Shown: positions 6,551-13,862, numbered from the stretch's first letter. The stretch: 14,261 nt of DNA from Chloroflexi bacterium UBA6019 (GCA_002427995.1 DIZV01000035.1:6772-21032), one strand, 5' to 3'. The notes: a model not told the origin generated them from the sequence alone. A program made the numbers and translations.

Positions 6551-7062
6551 TCGACGGGCTGACCTTCTTCTGGCTGGTGCTGCGCGCTTCCCTGCTCTCA
6601 TCCGGCGGGTTGGGCAACCTGCCGCTGCTGCACCAGGACCTCCTTGCCCGGCATTGGGCCGCCGACCGCGACTTCGCCAGCGCGCTGGCGATCGGCCAGG
6701 TGGCGCCGGGGCCGAACGGTCTGTGGGTGGTGGCGCTGGGTTTCCTTGTCTACGGCCTGCCGGGAGCGGCCCTGTCCACCGTCGCTGTGGTCGCGCCGCC
6801 GCTCCTGGTGGTTCCGGTCGGCCGCCTCCACAAGCGCTACGCGGGTATCCCGGCGGTCCGTGGATTCGTCCGCGGCCTCACCCTGGCACTGGCGGGCAGC
6901 GTGCCGGTCGTATTCCTCCGGGTCGCCTACAGCAGCTACGGCCTCGACTGGCTGGGTGCGGGGATCGTCGCCCTCACAGTTGCTCTGATCGCCAGCCGGC
7001 GGGTGCCGATCATCGCCGCTCTCGCGCTCGGAGCCACGCTCGGCATCGCCGGCTACCGGTGA
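6547..7062 (+). CDS. Chromate-type (CHR) transporter, second half-size subunit
   Basis: This is a 171-residue membrane protein and the partner of the preceding CHR domain. It has FFWLVLRASLLSSGGLGNLPLL at the N-terminus, where SGG replaces FGG. The family signature GQVAPGPNGLWVVALGFLVYG is at about 56-76, followed by several hydrophobic segments to the C-terminus. It is reached by a GTGA overlap with the first subunit. The two subunits probably form an antiparallel heterodimer equivalent to full-length ChrA. The gene ends 9 bases from the convergent stop of the HMG-CoA-lyase-like gene, with no room for a standalone terminator, so the two transcripts probably overlap at their 3' ends. Confidence 0.85.
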   Translation: MIDGLTFFWLVLRASLLSSGGLGNLPLLHQDLLARHWAADRDFASALAIGQVAPGPNGLWVVALGFLVYGLPGAALSTVAVVAPPLLVVPVGRLHKRYAGIPAVRGFVRGLTLALAGSVPVVFLRVAYSSYGLDWLGAGIVALTVALIASRRVPIIAALALGATLGIAGYR

Positions 7063-7071
7063 GAGAGGGCC

Positions 7072-8085
7072 TCAACCGCCCTTTCCCTCCGACTGGCCGG
7101 GAGGAGCCGCGCCAATCTCGGCCAGGTGCTCCCGGTTGATCTCGAGGAACCGCTTCATGGTGCCGAAACCGGTGACGTGGCCACCACCAGTTCCCACCAG
7201 CTCCATGGCGTGGCGGCCGTTGGCGGCGGCGGCGGCGAGGTCGACCCCGGTGTGAACGCCGGAGGATTCGAAGAGATAGACCAGGTCCTCGGTCGCGACG
7301 TTGCCCATCTCCGTCGTGTGGATCGGCATCGCTATCCCACCGCCGATCCCGGCCGCCGAGCCATCGAAGCTGCGTGCCCCGGCCTCGTAGCCGGCGAAGG
7401 CGTTGCCAAGCGCCGTCCCCGCCAGCGTATGGAGATGGAGCCCGAGCAAGACATCCGGCCAGCGATCGAGAACGGCGGAGCAGCGGTCCCGCACCAGGCT
7501 CGGCCAGGCGAGGCCGATGCTGTCCGACAGGTGGATGTCGCGGATTCCGAGCTGGAACCCGCGCTCGGCGATCCGGAGCACGGACTCGAGCGGTACCAGC
7601 CCGTCGTAGGGACACACGAAGGAGATCGCCATGCCGAGAGCCACCTCGGTGTTCCCGCGTGCCGCCGCCAGCTCGACCGTGCGCTCGATGTCGCGCAGGT
7701 TGTCCTCGATCGTCATGTTTGAGTTGAGCCGCTGGTAGGTCGGGCTCGCCGCGATCAGGCAGGAGATCTTGGGCACGCCCGCCGCGATCGCCCGCTCGGC
7801 GCCCCGAAAGTTCGGCACCAGGGCACGGAGCTTGGCGCCGAGGTCGCGCCCGACCACGGCCGCCGCGACCTGTTCGGCGTCGGCGAGCTGGGGGATGACG
7901 CGGGGATGGACGAATCCCGTGATCTCGATCTCCGGCACCCCGGTTCGCGCCACTCGTTCGATGAAGTCGACCTTCTCGGCGGTGCTGGGCTGGCGCAGGC
8001 CGGGTTCGTAAAGCAGGGTCTGGAGGCCGTCGCGCGGAAAAACCTCGGCGATCCTGACCGCGCGCTCGCTCGGGTGATGACTCAC
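7072..8085 (-). CDS. HMG-CoA lyase-like (HMGL family) aldol lyase lacking the signature Cys
   Basis: This is a 337-residue DRE-TIM metallolyase-type enzyme. Visible motifs are PRDGLQ (R18, D19, Q22), IEITGFVHPRVIPQLAD (53-69), ASPTYQRLNSNMTIE, SFVCPYDG (155-162), HLSDSIG (185-191), the metal-binding HLH (H217, H219), and GNVATEDLVYLFESSGVHTG (261-280). HMG-CoA lyase splits HMG-CoA to acetyl-CoA and acetoacetate. (R)-citramalyl-CoA lyase of the same family gives acetyl-CoA and pyruvate. The GLGGC loop holding the catalytic Cys (Cys266 in human HMGCL) reads GIGGG here (residues 246-250), so the substrate or mechanism may differ. The start is a GTG at 8085, overlapping the 42-codon gene, with AAGGAG upstream. 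It is the third gene of the leftward CoA-transferase operon, and its substrate is probably a CoA thioester made by that enzyme. Confidence 0.82.
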   Translation of the reverse strand: MSHHPSERAVRIAEVFPRDGLQTLLYEPGLRQPSTAEKVDFIERVARTGVPEIEITGFVHPRVIPQLADAEQVAAAVVGRDLGAKLRALVPNFRGAERAIAAGVPKISCLIAASPTYQRLNSNMTIEDNLRDIERTVELAAARGNTEVALGMAISFVCPYDGLVPLESVLRIAERGFQLGIRDIHLSDSIGLAWPSLVRDRCSAVLDRWPDVLLGLHLHTLAGTALGNAFAGYEAGARSFDGSAAGIGGGIAMPIHTTEMGNVATEDLVYLFESSGVHTGVDLAAAAANGRHAMELVGTGGGHVTGFGTMKRFLEINREHLAEIGAAPPGQSEGKGG

Positions 8086-8210
8086 AACAACTCCTTCTGC
8101 TCTTCCGTGGGCCGGCGGTCGAGCCCGGTCCCGGTGGCGAGGTTGACAATGGCAACGGGGTCAGAGCCCGCCTTGGTGGCAAAGCGGGCCAGGTGCTGGA
8201 TCGCCGTCAT
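8082..8210 (-). CDS. 42-residue coupled small protein
   Basis: This gene is too short for ordinary ORF calling but is locked in place. Its ATG (8208-8210) overlaps the CoA-transferase stop as ATGA, and its stop (8082-8084) overlaps the GTG of the lyase gene as GTGA. The peptide begins MTAIQHLARFATKAGSDPV, continues with a small-residue stretch AIVNLATGTGLD, and ends with a charged PTEEQKELL tail. The tail codons also supply the AAGGAG ribosome site for the lyase. There is no signal peptide, membrane helix or Cys. I do not recognise a family. It could be a small subunit or activator of the CoA-transferase or lyase, or simply a translational bridge that couples the two. Confidence 0.6.
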   Translation of the reverse strand: MTAIQHLARFATKAGSDPVAIVNLATGTGLDRRPTEEQKELL

Positions 8211-9397
8211 ATGACCTGCTCATCGCGCAGCGAGGCGATGTCACCGCTGCTGAGGCCAAGCTCTCCTAGGACCTCGTCGGTGTGGGCGCCCAGAGCCGGT
8301 CCCGTCGTCCTCACCCGGCCCGGTGTGTCGCTGAAACGGGGCACCACATTGGCCAGGCGCATGCTGCCGAAGTCTGGGTCCGCGACCTCGACGAGGTCCT
8401 CGCGGGCCGCGAAGTGAGGGTCGTTGAAGATCGTCGGGATGTCGAAGATCGGCCCGACCGCCACCTGCGCCTGGTTCATGATCCGAATCACCTCGTCCCG
8501 GGGGTGGGCGCCCATCCAAGCACCGATCTCCTTGTCGAGCGGCTCCACGTTCTCGATCCGGACCTCGTTGCTGGCAAAGCGCGGGTCGGTGGCCAGCTCC
8601 GGCCTGCCGATCGCTGCGCAGAGCCGTTCCCAGATGGTCGGGGTGCTGCCCGAGAGCGAGACCCATTGGCCGTCCCCGCAGCGATAGGTGTTGCGCGGCG
8701 CCACATGGGTGCTGCGGTTGCCGATCCTTCCCGAGGCGATACCGAGCTGGTCGTAGTCGATCACGGCCGGCTCGAGCAGGCGAAAGAGCGGCTCGTAGAG
8801 CGAGAGGTCGATCACCTGGCCTCGGCCGCCGTTGTTGGCGCGGCCGTAGAGCGCGACCATGATCGCGTAGGCGCCGGTGATGCCCGCTATCCCGTCCCCG
8901 AGGGGGAGGTTGGCCAGCGTCGGCGGTCCATCCGCCTGCCCGACCACGTGGGCGAAGCCTGAGAAACCCTCGGCGACGGTGCCGAAACCTGGCTGAGCGC
9001 TGTAGGGGCCAGTCTGGCCGTAGCCCGTGACGCGGAGGATGACAAGGCGCGGGTTGAGGGCAAGGAGCACCTCCGGGCCCAATCCCCAGCGCTCCAGGGT
9101 GCCGGGGCGGAAGTTCTCGATCAGCACGTCGGCCGTTGCGATCAGCGAGCGGAAGACGTCGGCTCCGCGGGGCTTGCGGAGGTCGAGGGTGAGCGAGCGT
9201 TTGTTGCGGGAGAGGGACTTCCACATGAGTGGGATGCCGTCTCTCTTGGAGCCCCAGCGACGCTGGTGGTCGCCGATCCCCGGCTGCTCGATCTTGATCA
9301 CGTCGGCGCCGAACTCGCCCAGGTAGGAAGCCGCCCAGGGCGCGGCCATCAGCGTCGCCGCGTCGATGACCCGGACACCGTCGAGGGGGAGGGACAT
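8207..9397 (-). CDS. Class III (CaiB/BaiF) CoA-transferase, leftward copy
   Basis: This is a 396-residue family III CoA-transferase. The N-terminal Rossmann part shows LPLDGVRVIDAATLMAAPWAASYLGEFGADVIKIEQP and SRNKRSLTLDLRKPRG, then VLIENFRPGTLERWGLG. The catalytic Asp is most likely D168 in LPLGDGIAG (Asp169 in formyl-CoA:oxalate transferase). The family C-terminal PRFSDTPGRVR..GP.LG.HTDEVL is present. These enzymes move CoA between an acyl-CoA and a carboxylic acid through an aspartyl-CoA intermediate and work as interlocked dimers. I chose the ATG at 9397 because it has a good GAGGTG ribosome site 5 bases upstream and starts at the conserved SLPLDGVRV. A longer reading to 9457 would cross the operator. 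It is the first gene of the leftward operon, feeding the HMGL-like lyase. Confidence 0.9.
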   Translation of the reverse strand: MSLPLDGVRVIDAATLMAAPWAASYLGEFGADVIKIEQPGIGDHQRRWGSKRDGIPLMWKSLSRNKRSLTLDLRKPRGADVFRSLIATADVLIENFRPGTLERWGLGPEVLLALNPRLVILRVTGYGQTGPYSAQPGFGTVAEGFSGFAHVVGQADGPPTLANLPLGDGIAGITGAYAIMVALYGRANNGGRGQVIDLSLYEPLFRLLEPAVIDYDQLGIASGRIGNRSTHVAPRNTYRCGDGQWVSLSGSTPTIWERLCAAIGRPELATDPRFASNEVRIENVEPLDKEIGAWMGAHPRDEVIRIMNQAQVAVGPIFDIPTIFNDPHFAAREDLVEVADPDFGSMRLANVVPRFSDTPGRVRTTGPALGAHTDEVLGELGLSSGDIASLRDEQVI

Positions 9398-9412
9398 CTT
9401 CACCTCATGATT

Positions 9413-9429
9413 GGTCCACCAGGTGGACC
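9413..9429. promoter_or_regulatory. Perfect 17-bp palindromic operator
   Basis: GGTCCACC-A-GGTGGACC is a perfect inverted repeat (8-1-8) in the divergent promoter region. It lies 16 bases before the leftward CoA-transferase start. On the minus strand it sits between a TTGTAC -35-like box and the start, so a bound regulator would block that promoter. The likely binder is the IclR regulator encoded in the rightward operon, though the TGGT..ACCA core also resembles FadR-subfamily GntR sites. Confidence 0.6.
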
Positions 9430-9508
9430 TGTACAAATGTTTATGGACCGACCCCACCGCTGCCTGACGGGTTCTCCGATGATACCGAGTCTGCGAAGTG
9501 GAGGCCGA

Positions 9509-9522
9509 GGTCCACGTGGTGG
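9509..9522. promoter_or_regulatory. Second operator-like half-site pair
   Basis: GGTCCAC followed directly by GTGGTGG repeats the GGTCCAC arm of the 17-bp palindrome and forms an imperfect dyad around CCACGTGG (9512-9519). It abuts the -10-like box of the rightward operon. Its centre is about 95 bp from the first palindrome, roughly nine helical turns, which would allow looping or cooperative control. Confidence 0.45.
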
Positions 9523-9528
9523 TACTCT
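9523..9528 (+). promoter_or_regulatory. Leaderless -10 box for the rightward operon
   Basis: TACTCT ends 6 bases before the ATG at 9535, and no Shine-Dalgarno is present. This is the same geometry as the MerR gene (TAGACT, 6 bases, GTG), so transcription probably starts at or next to the ATG. Confidence 0.5.
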
Positions 9529-9534
9529 CGGTCG

Positions 9535-10764
9535 ATGTCCGGCGACTCCTCGGGGCAGCTGGGAGGCGTTCGGGTTCTCGAGCTCGGATCCTTGATCGCC
9601 GGCCCCTTCTGCACTCGCCAGCTCGCCGACATGGGCGCCCGCGTCCTCAAGATCGAGCCCCCCGGAGCGGGCGACGCCATCCGCAACTGGAGCGTTGTGA
9701 CCGAGGAAGGCTCGCTCTGGTCGATGGTGCAGTCGAGGAACAAGGAGTCGGTCGCCATCGATCTGCGCCAGCCCGAGGGCCAGGACCTGGTTCGGCGCCT
9801 GGCGGAGCGCGTCGACGTGCTGGTCGAGAACTTCCGGCCGGGCCGCCTCGAATCCTGGGGCCTCGGCCCGGACCGGCTCCAGGCGGCGAATCCAAAGCTG
9901 GTAATGGTCCGCATCTCCGGCTTCGGGCAGGACGGGCCCTACCGCGACCGGCCCGGATACGGCAGCACCGGCGAGTCGATGGGCGGCCTGCGTTACGTCA
10001 CCGGCTTTCCCGACCGCCCGCCTCTCAAGATGGGCGTCAGCATCGGGGACGCCATCGCCGCCCTCTACGCCACCATCGGGACCCTCGCCGCCCTCCGCCG
10101 GCGGGATGCGACCGGCCGCGGGGAGGTGGTGGACGTGGCCCTCCATGAGGCGGTGTTCAGCCTCCTCGAGGGCATCCTCCCCGAGTACGCGCACTCGGGC
10201 GTCGTGCGAGAGCGGCAGGGGAACGCTCTTCCCGGCTCGGCACCCTCCAACAGCTACCCGACCGCCGACGCGCGCTACATCACCATCGGCGCCAACGGCG
10301 AGTCGATCTTCGCGCGGTTCTCGGCGGCGATCGGGCTGCCGGACCTCCCGAAGGATCCCCGCTTCGCCGGCAACCAGGCCCGGCGGACCAACGCGGTGGC
10401 CCTCGACGAAGTCATCGCCGAATGGACACGCGGGCATTCGCTGGAGGAGATCTGGGCCCTGCTCAACGAGGCGGGCGTGCCGGCCGCCCCCGTCTACAGC
10501 ATCGCCGACATCGTCCGCGACCCGCAGTTCCTGGCCCGCGGCATGATCCTTGAGGTCGAGGGCCCGGGCTCGGTCGGGAAGATCTCCATGCCGGGCTTCG
10601 TGCCCCGCTTCAGCGAGGCGCCGAGCCGGCTCCGCTGGATCGGTCCGCGGGTGGGCGAGCACACCGCGCGCGTCCTCGGCGAGGAGCTCGGGCTCTCGGT
10701 CGAGGAACTGGGGACGCTGTCCGCCGCGGGAGTGATCGGTCTCGCCGAGGACCGTGAGCGATGA
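9535..10764 (+). CDS. Class III (CaiB/BaiF) CoA-transferase, rightward copy
   Basis: This is a 409-residue family III CoA-transferase. It shows LGGVRVLELGSLIAGPFCTRQLADMGARVLKIEPP near the N-terminus, SRNKESVAIDLRQPEGQ, VLVENFRPGRLESWGLGPD, and a probable catalytic D172 in SIGDAIAALY. The GRGEVVDVALHEAVFSLLE segment and the C-terminal PRFSEAPSRLRWIGPRVGEHT complete the fold. It is clearly a paralogue of the leftward copy but well diverged, with several changed substrate-loop residues. They may therefore act on different acids or pair as a heteromer, as some class III enzymes do. The ATG at 9535 is used without a ribosome site, consistent with a leaderless mRNA. The gene overlaps the IclR gene by 4 bases (ATGA). 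Confidence 0.9.
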   Translation: MSGDSSGQLGGVRVLELGSLIAGPFCTRQLADMGARVLKIEPPGAGDAIRNWSVVTEEGSLWSMVQSRNKESVAIDLRQPEGQDLVRRLAERVDVLVENFRPGRLESWGLGPDRLQAANPKLVMVRISGFGQDGPYRDRPGYGSTGESMGGLRYVTGFPDRPPLKMGVSIGDAIAALYATIGTLAALRRRDATGRGEVVDVALHEAVFSLLEGILPEYAHSGVVRERQGNALPGSAPSNSYPTADARYITIGANGESIFARFSAAIGLPDLPKDPRFAGNQARRTNAVALDEVIAEWTRGHSLEEIWALLNEAGVPAAPVYSIADIVRDPQFLARGMILEVEGPGSVGKISMPGFVPRFSEAPSRLRWIGPRVGEHTARVLGEELGLSVEELGTLSAAGVIGLAEDRER

Positions 10765-11567
10765 GCGGGCCTGCATCCGAGGGCGAGACCGTCCGCAGCG
10801 TCACTCGCGCTCTCCAGATCCTGGCCGCCTTCGACGATGAGCACGCCATCTGCTCTCTGACCGAGCTGCTCGAGCGCGCCCACCTGCCGAAGACGACCGC
10901 GCTCAGGCTCATCCAGTCCCTCCTCCGCAACGGTTTTCTCTTCCGCCGCGGCGACGGCCGCTTTTGCCTTGGGCCGGCGCTGATCAGGCTTGCGCGCGCC
11001 GTGGACGTGGCGTGGCGGCTGCCGCTGGCGGCCGACGCGACCATGGAGTCGGTCCGGTCGCGGACGCGGGAGACCGTGAACCTCTACCTCCTGGAGGGGA
11101 TGTCGCGCGTCTGCGTCGCTCAGAAGCAGGGGCCGCAGCACATCCGGTTCGTGATCCCGGTCGGGGTCCGGCTCCCACTCTGGGCGGGCGCCGCCGGCAA
11201 GCTGCTGCTGGCCCATGGCGACCGGGACTTTTTCGAATCGGTGCTCAGGGCCTCCGGAAAGGAGGAGGACTTCAGCGCCGGCCTTGCGGTGGAGCTCGGC
11301 CAGATCCGCGAGCAGGGGTATGCAGTCAGCCGCGACGAGCGGGAGAGGGGAGCCTCGTCGGTCGCCGCGCCGATCCTCGACCGGCGGGGAGGCGTGACCG
11401 CCGCCCTCTCCGTCTCCGGGCCGACCTCTCGCTTCACCGACGACCGGGTGGCCGATTTCGCCGCCGTCCTCACCGAGGCGGTCCAGCAGATGGCCGCGGC
11501 GCTGACCGGGTCCTCCGAGGCGGCCTCGCCCGGCTCACCGATCGCACGCTCCGAAGTGGGCCTTTGA
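10761..11567 (+). CDS. IclR-family transcriptional regulator
   Basis: This is a 268-residue protein with an N-terminal winged HTH (about 10-75; VRSVTRALQILAAF, LTELLERAHLPKTTALRLIQSLLRNGFL). A C-terminal GAF-like effector domain (about 85-250) follows, with the family's PLWAGAAGKLLLA (residues about 134-146), the REQGYAVSRDERERGASSVAAPILDRRGGVTAALSVSGP core and a final FTDDRV. IclR regulators bind small organic acids and control catabolic operons, usually next to their own gene. Here it is encoded within the rightward operon, overlapping the CoA-transferase by ATGA and the transporter by TTGA, so it would autoregulate. The palindromes in the 9398-9534 region are its most likely operators. The extra C-terminal tail after about residue 250 is low-complexity Ser/Gly/Ala. 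Confidence 0.88.
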   Translation: MSGPASEGETVRSVTRALQILAAFDDEHAICSLTELLERAHLPKTTALRLIQSLLRNGFLFRRGDGRFCLGPALIRLARAVDVAWRLPLAADATMESVRSRTRETVNLYLLEGMSRVCVAQKQGPQHIRFVIPVGVRLPLWAGAAGKLLLAHGDRDFFESVLRASGKEEDFSAGLAVELGQIREQGYAVSRDERERGASSVAAPILDRRGGVTAALSVSGPTSRFTDDRVADFAAVLTEAVQQMAAALTGSSEAASPGSPIARSEVGL

Positions 11568-12778
11568 CGCTGGCCCAACGCGGGCCCTCATCCCGCTGGA
11601 CCGTCCTCGCGGTCGCGCTGGCCGTCCAGACCGCGACCTCGATCGTCGCCGCGGCGATGGCCGTGATGCTGCCGTTTGTCAAGGACGAGTTCGGGCTCAG
11701 CTTCGCCCAGGCCGGCCTGGTCGCCAACTTCTCCTTCGTCGGCAGCTTCCTTGCCATCGCCCTGGCCGGCCTGGCGGTGGACGCCCTCGGGGACCGCTTC
11801 GTCATGGTGCTCGGAGGCATCGTGGCCGGGACCTTCGCGATGGCCGCGGCCCTGGCCCAAAGCCTCTGGGTGCTCCTCGTGCTCCTGTTGCTGATGGGCG
11901 CCGGGATCTCGATGCCGACGCCGGCCGGAAGCGTGGCGGTCCGCAACGCGTTTCCGCTCCGGCTGCGAGGCTCGGTGATGAGCATCCGCCAGACCGGGAT
12001 CCCTCTCGGCGGCTTCTTCGCCGCCCTCCTGCTTCCGCCCATCGCGCTGGTTTCCGGCTGGCGCGTCGGGATGGCCGTGGCCGGCGCGATCGCGGTCGCG
12101 GTCGCCGCTGCCGGTCTGGCCATCTACCGGGCCGCGGCTCGGCCCGGGGCGGTCGAGGGAGAGGGCCGAGGCTTCCGCCATGTCATGAACCGCGACAGCA
12201 CGGTGGCGGCCGTGGGGGGCGTTTTCCTGGTCGGGGCCCAGATGTCGATCCTCACCTACCTGGTGGCCTTTCTAATTCATGACCGCGGGCTGCCGCTGAG
12301 CCTGGCGGCCGCCTTTCTCGCTGCGTCACAGCTGGCCGGCGCGGGCGGACGGATCCTCTGGGGAGTCGTCAGCGACCGCCTGCTGGGAGGCGGCCGGCGT
12401 ACGGCCCTGCTCCTCGCCGCCGCGACCGGGGCCACCGGTAGCCTCGTCCTCGCCGCCCTTCCCGCTGCCACGCCGCTGCCGCTGCTGGTCGCGGCGATCG
12501 TCGCCTGCGCGGTGGGTGCGGTGGGCTGGAACGGCGTCCAGATCTCCTTTCTCTCCGAGCTGGCCCGGCCCGGTACTGAGGGCCGCAGCGTCGGCATCGC
12601 CCTAATGATCCAGCAGCCCGGGATCCTCGCCGGTCCCTTCCTCTTCGGCCTCGTCGCCGACGCCACCGGGTCCTTCCGGCTCGCCTGGCTGCTCCAGGCC
12701 GGCTATCTCGCCACCGCGATGGCGATCATGGCCGCCACCCACGAGCGCCCTCGCGCGGCAGAGCGGCAGGTCGCCTGA
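11564..12778 (+). CDS. MFS transporter (probable carboxylate permease)
   Basis: The TTG at 11564 overlaps the IclR stop (TTGA) and is the only start codon near the mature N-terminus. It gives 404 residues. The much longer open frame upstream is a shadow of the IclR gene. About 12 hydrophobic segments are visible in two halves of six, split by a charged central loop near residues 190-215. The MFS loop signature GLAVDALGDRF lies after helix 2 and its echo GVVSDRLLGGGRR after helix 8. The substrate is not readable from sequence. The position between a CoA-transferase/IclR pair and a hydroxyacid dehydrogenase argues for import of the organic acid that the regulon degrades. The stop overlaps the next start by one base (TGATG). 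Confidence 0.85.
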   Translation: MTLAQRGPSSRWTVLAVALAVQTATSIVAAAMAVMLPFVKDEFGLSFAQAGLVANFSFVGSFLAIALAGLAVDALGDRFVMVLGGIVAGTFAMAAALAQSLWVLLVLLLLMGAGISMPTPAGSVAVRNAFPLRLRGSVMSIRQTGIPLGGFFAALLLPPIALVSGWRVGMAVAGAIAVAVAAAGLAIYRAAARPGAVEGEGRGFRHVMNRDSTVAAVGGVFLVGAQMSILTYLVAFLIHDRGLPLSLAAAFLAASQLAGAGGRILWGVVSDRLLGGGRRTALLLAAATGATGSLVLAALPAATPLPLLVAAIVACAVGAVGWNGVQISFLSELARPGTEGRSVGIALMIQQPGILAGPFLFGLVADATGSFRLAWLLQAGYLATAMAIMAATHERPRAAERQVA

Positions 12779-13824
12779 TGCCCCATTTCGAGGTGGACGA
12801 GCTGCGCGACTTTGCGCGGGAGGCGCTTGTGGGGATCGGCCTCGACGACGCCGGCGCCGAGGTGGCCGCCGGCTGCCTGGTCGAGGCGAACCTGCGCGGG
12901 GTCGACAGCCACGGCGTCCTCCGCCTGCTCCAATACCACCGCTCGGTCAGCTCAGGCGAGGTGAACCCGAGACCGTCGGTCGAGGTGATCCGCAGTGCTG
13001 GCCCGACAGCACTGGTGGATGCCGGAGGAGGCTACGGTTTCGTCCCCGCCCTCCGCGCGATGGAGGCGGCGGTCGAGTTGGCGGGCGTCCACGGGATCGG
13101 CCTCGTCGGCGTGCGAAACAGCCACCACTATGGAATGGCGGCGCCCTACGCCGAGCGGGCCACCGCCGCCGGGCTGATCGGGGTGGCGATGACAAACACC
13201 GGTCCCGTGATGGCGCCCGCCGGAGTGACGAGGCCGATCGTCGGCAACAACCCGATCGCATTCGCGGTGCCTCGCCGCCCGCCCGCGGCGGCGATCGTGC
13301 TCGACATGGCTCTCAGCGGGACCGCCTTCGGGCGGATCCGGCTCGCCGCCGCGGAAGGCCGGCCGATCCCTCTCGGCTGGGCCCACGACGCGGCCGGCGA
13401 ACCGACCACCGACGCTGCCGCCGCCCTGGCGGCAAGCCTCCTGGCGCCGATGGGCGGCCACAAGGGCTACGGCCTCTCGGTGATCGTGGAGGTTCTGACC
13501 GGCATCCTGACCGGTTCGCCCTTCGGCCGCGAGTCCGACGCGCACAGGCACCTCGCCGGCGGCGTCGGCCACCTCTTCATCGTGGTGCGGCCGGACCTCT
13601 TCGTCGAGCGCGAGGTCTTCGAGGAGTCCGTCGAGAGCTGGGTGCGAGAGTTGAAGTCGGCGCCCGCGCGCCCGGGGGCGGAGGTGTTGCTGCCCGGCGA
13701 GATCGAGCAGAGGACGCGCGCTGAACGGTTGGTCACGGGGGTACCCGTTTCCGTTGAGCTGGCGAGGCAGCTCGAGTCCCTCGCGAAAGCCCTCGGCCTG
13801 GCGACGAGGCTGCCGGCGGGCTGA
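12778..13824 (+). CDS. Ldh2/malate-lactate dehydrogenase family oxidoreductase
   Basis: This 348-residue protein is of the LDH2/MDHG2 family of NAD(P)-dependent 2-hydroxyacid or imine oxidoreductases (malate, sulfolactate, ureidoglycolate and piperideine-carboxylate enzymes), a fold unrelated to classical LDH. Marks are RGVDSHGVLRL (H45), GVRNSHHYGMAAPYAERA (H116, H117; the active-site region), NNPIAFAVPR, the GWAHDAAGEPTTDAAAALAASLL turn and GGHKGYGLSVIVEVLTGILTG. The C-terminal half has a slightly short loop before GVGHLFIVVRPDLF but looks complete. ATG 12778 overlaps the transporter stop. It likely oxidises or reduces the hydroxy or keto acid that enters or leaves the lyase route. The precise substrate is unknown. 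Confidence 0.85.
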   Translation: MPHFEVDELRDFAREALVGIGLDDAGAEVAAGCLVEANLRGVDSHGVLRLLQYHRSVSSGEVNPRPSVEVIRSAGPTALVDAGGGYGFVPALRAMEAAVELAGVHGIGLVGVRNSHHYGMAAPYAERATAAGLIGVAMTNTGPVMAPAGVTRPIVGNNPIAFAVPRRPPAAAIVLDMALSGTAFGRIRLAAAEGRPIPLGWAHDAAGEPTTDAAAALAASLLAPMGGHKGYGLSVIVEVLTGILTGSPFGRESDAHRHLAGGVGHLFIVVRPDLFVEREVFEESVESWVRELKSAPARPGAEVLLPGEIEQRTRAERLVTGVPVSVELARQLESLAKALGLATRLPAG

Positions 13825-13830
13825 AAGGAA

Positions 13831-13862
13831 ACTGCTGCGGTGGCCCCGGCCACCGCAGCAGT
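13831..13862. terminator. Bidirectional hairpin terminator
   Basis: ACTGCTGCGGTGGCC and GGCCACCGCAGCAGT are perfect 15-base inverted arms separated by two bases. A realistic hairpin is a 14-bp stem with a 4-base loop. It lies 6 bases after the dehydrogenase stop and 24 bases before the convergent stop of the binding-protein gene. T-rich bases flank the stem on the minus-strand reading (TTTCCTTTC), while the plus-strand side is only moderately T-rich. It probably serves both transcripts. Confidence 0.8.

Noticed and set aside
9400..10776. 458-residue minus-strand ORF opposite the second CoA-transferase
   Set aside because: It is antisense to a gene with clear family motifs throughout. Its composition is that of a reverse-complement shadow.
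10964..11563. N-terminal 200-residue extension of the MFS ORF
   Set aside because: It overlaps the whole second half of the IclR gene in another frame, is Arg/Gly-rich and not membrane-like. The TTG at 11564 fits the operon's overlap pattern.
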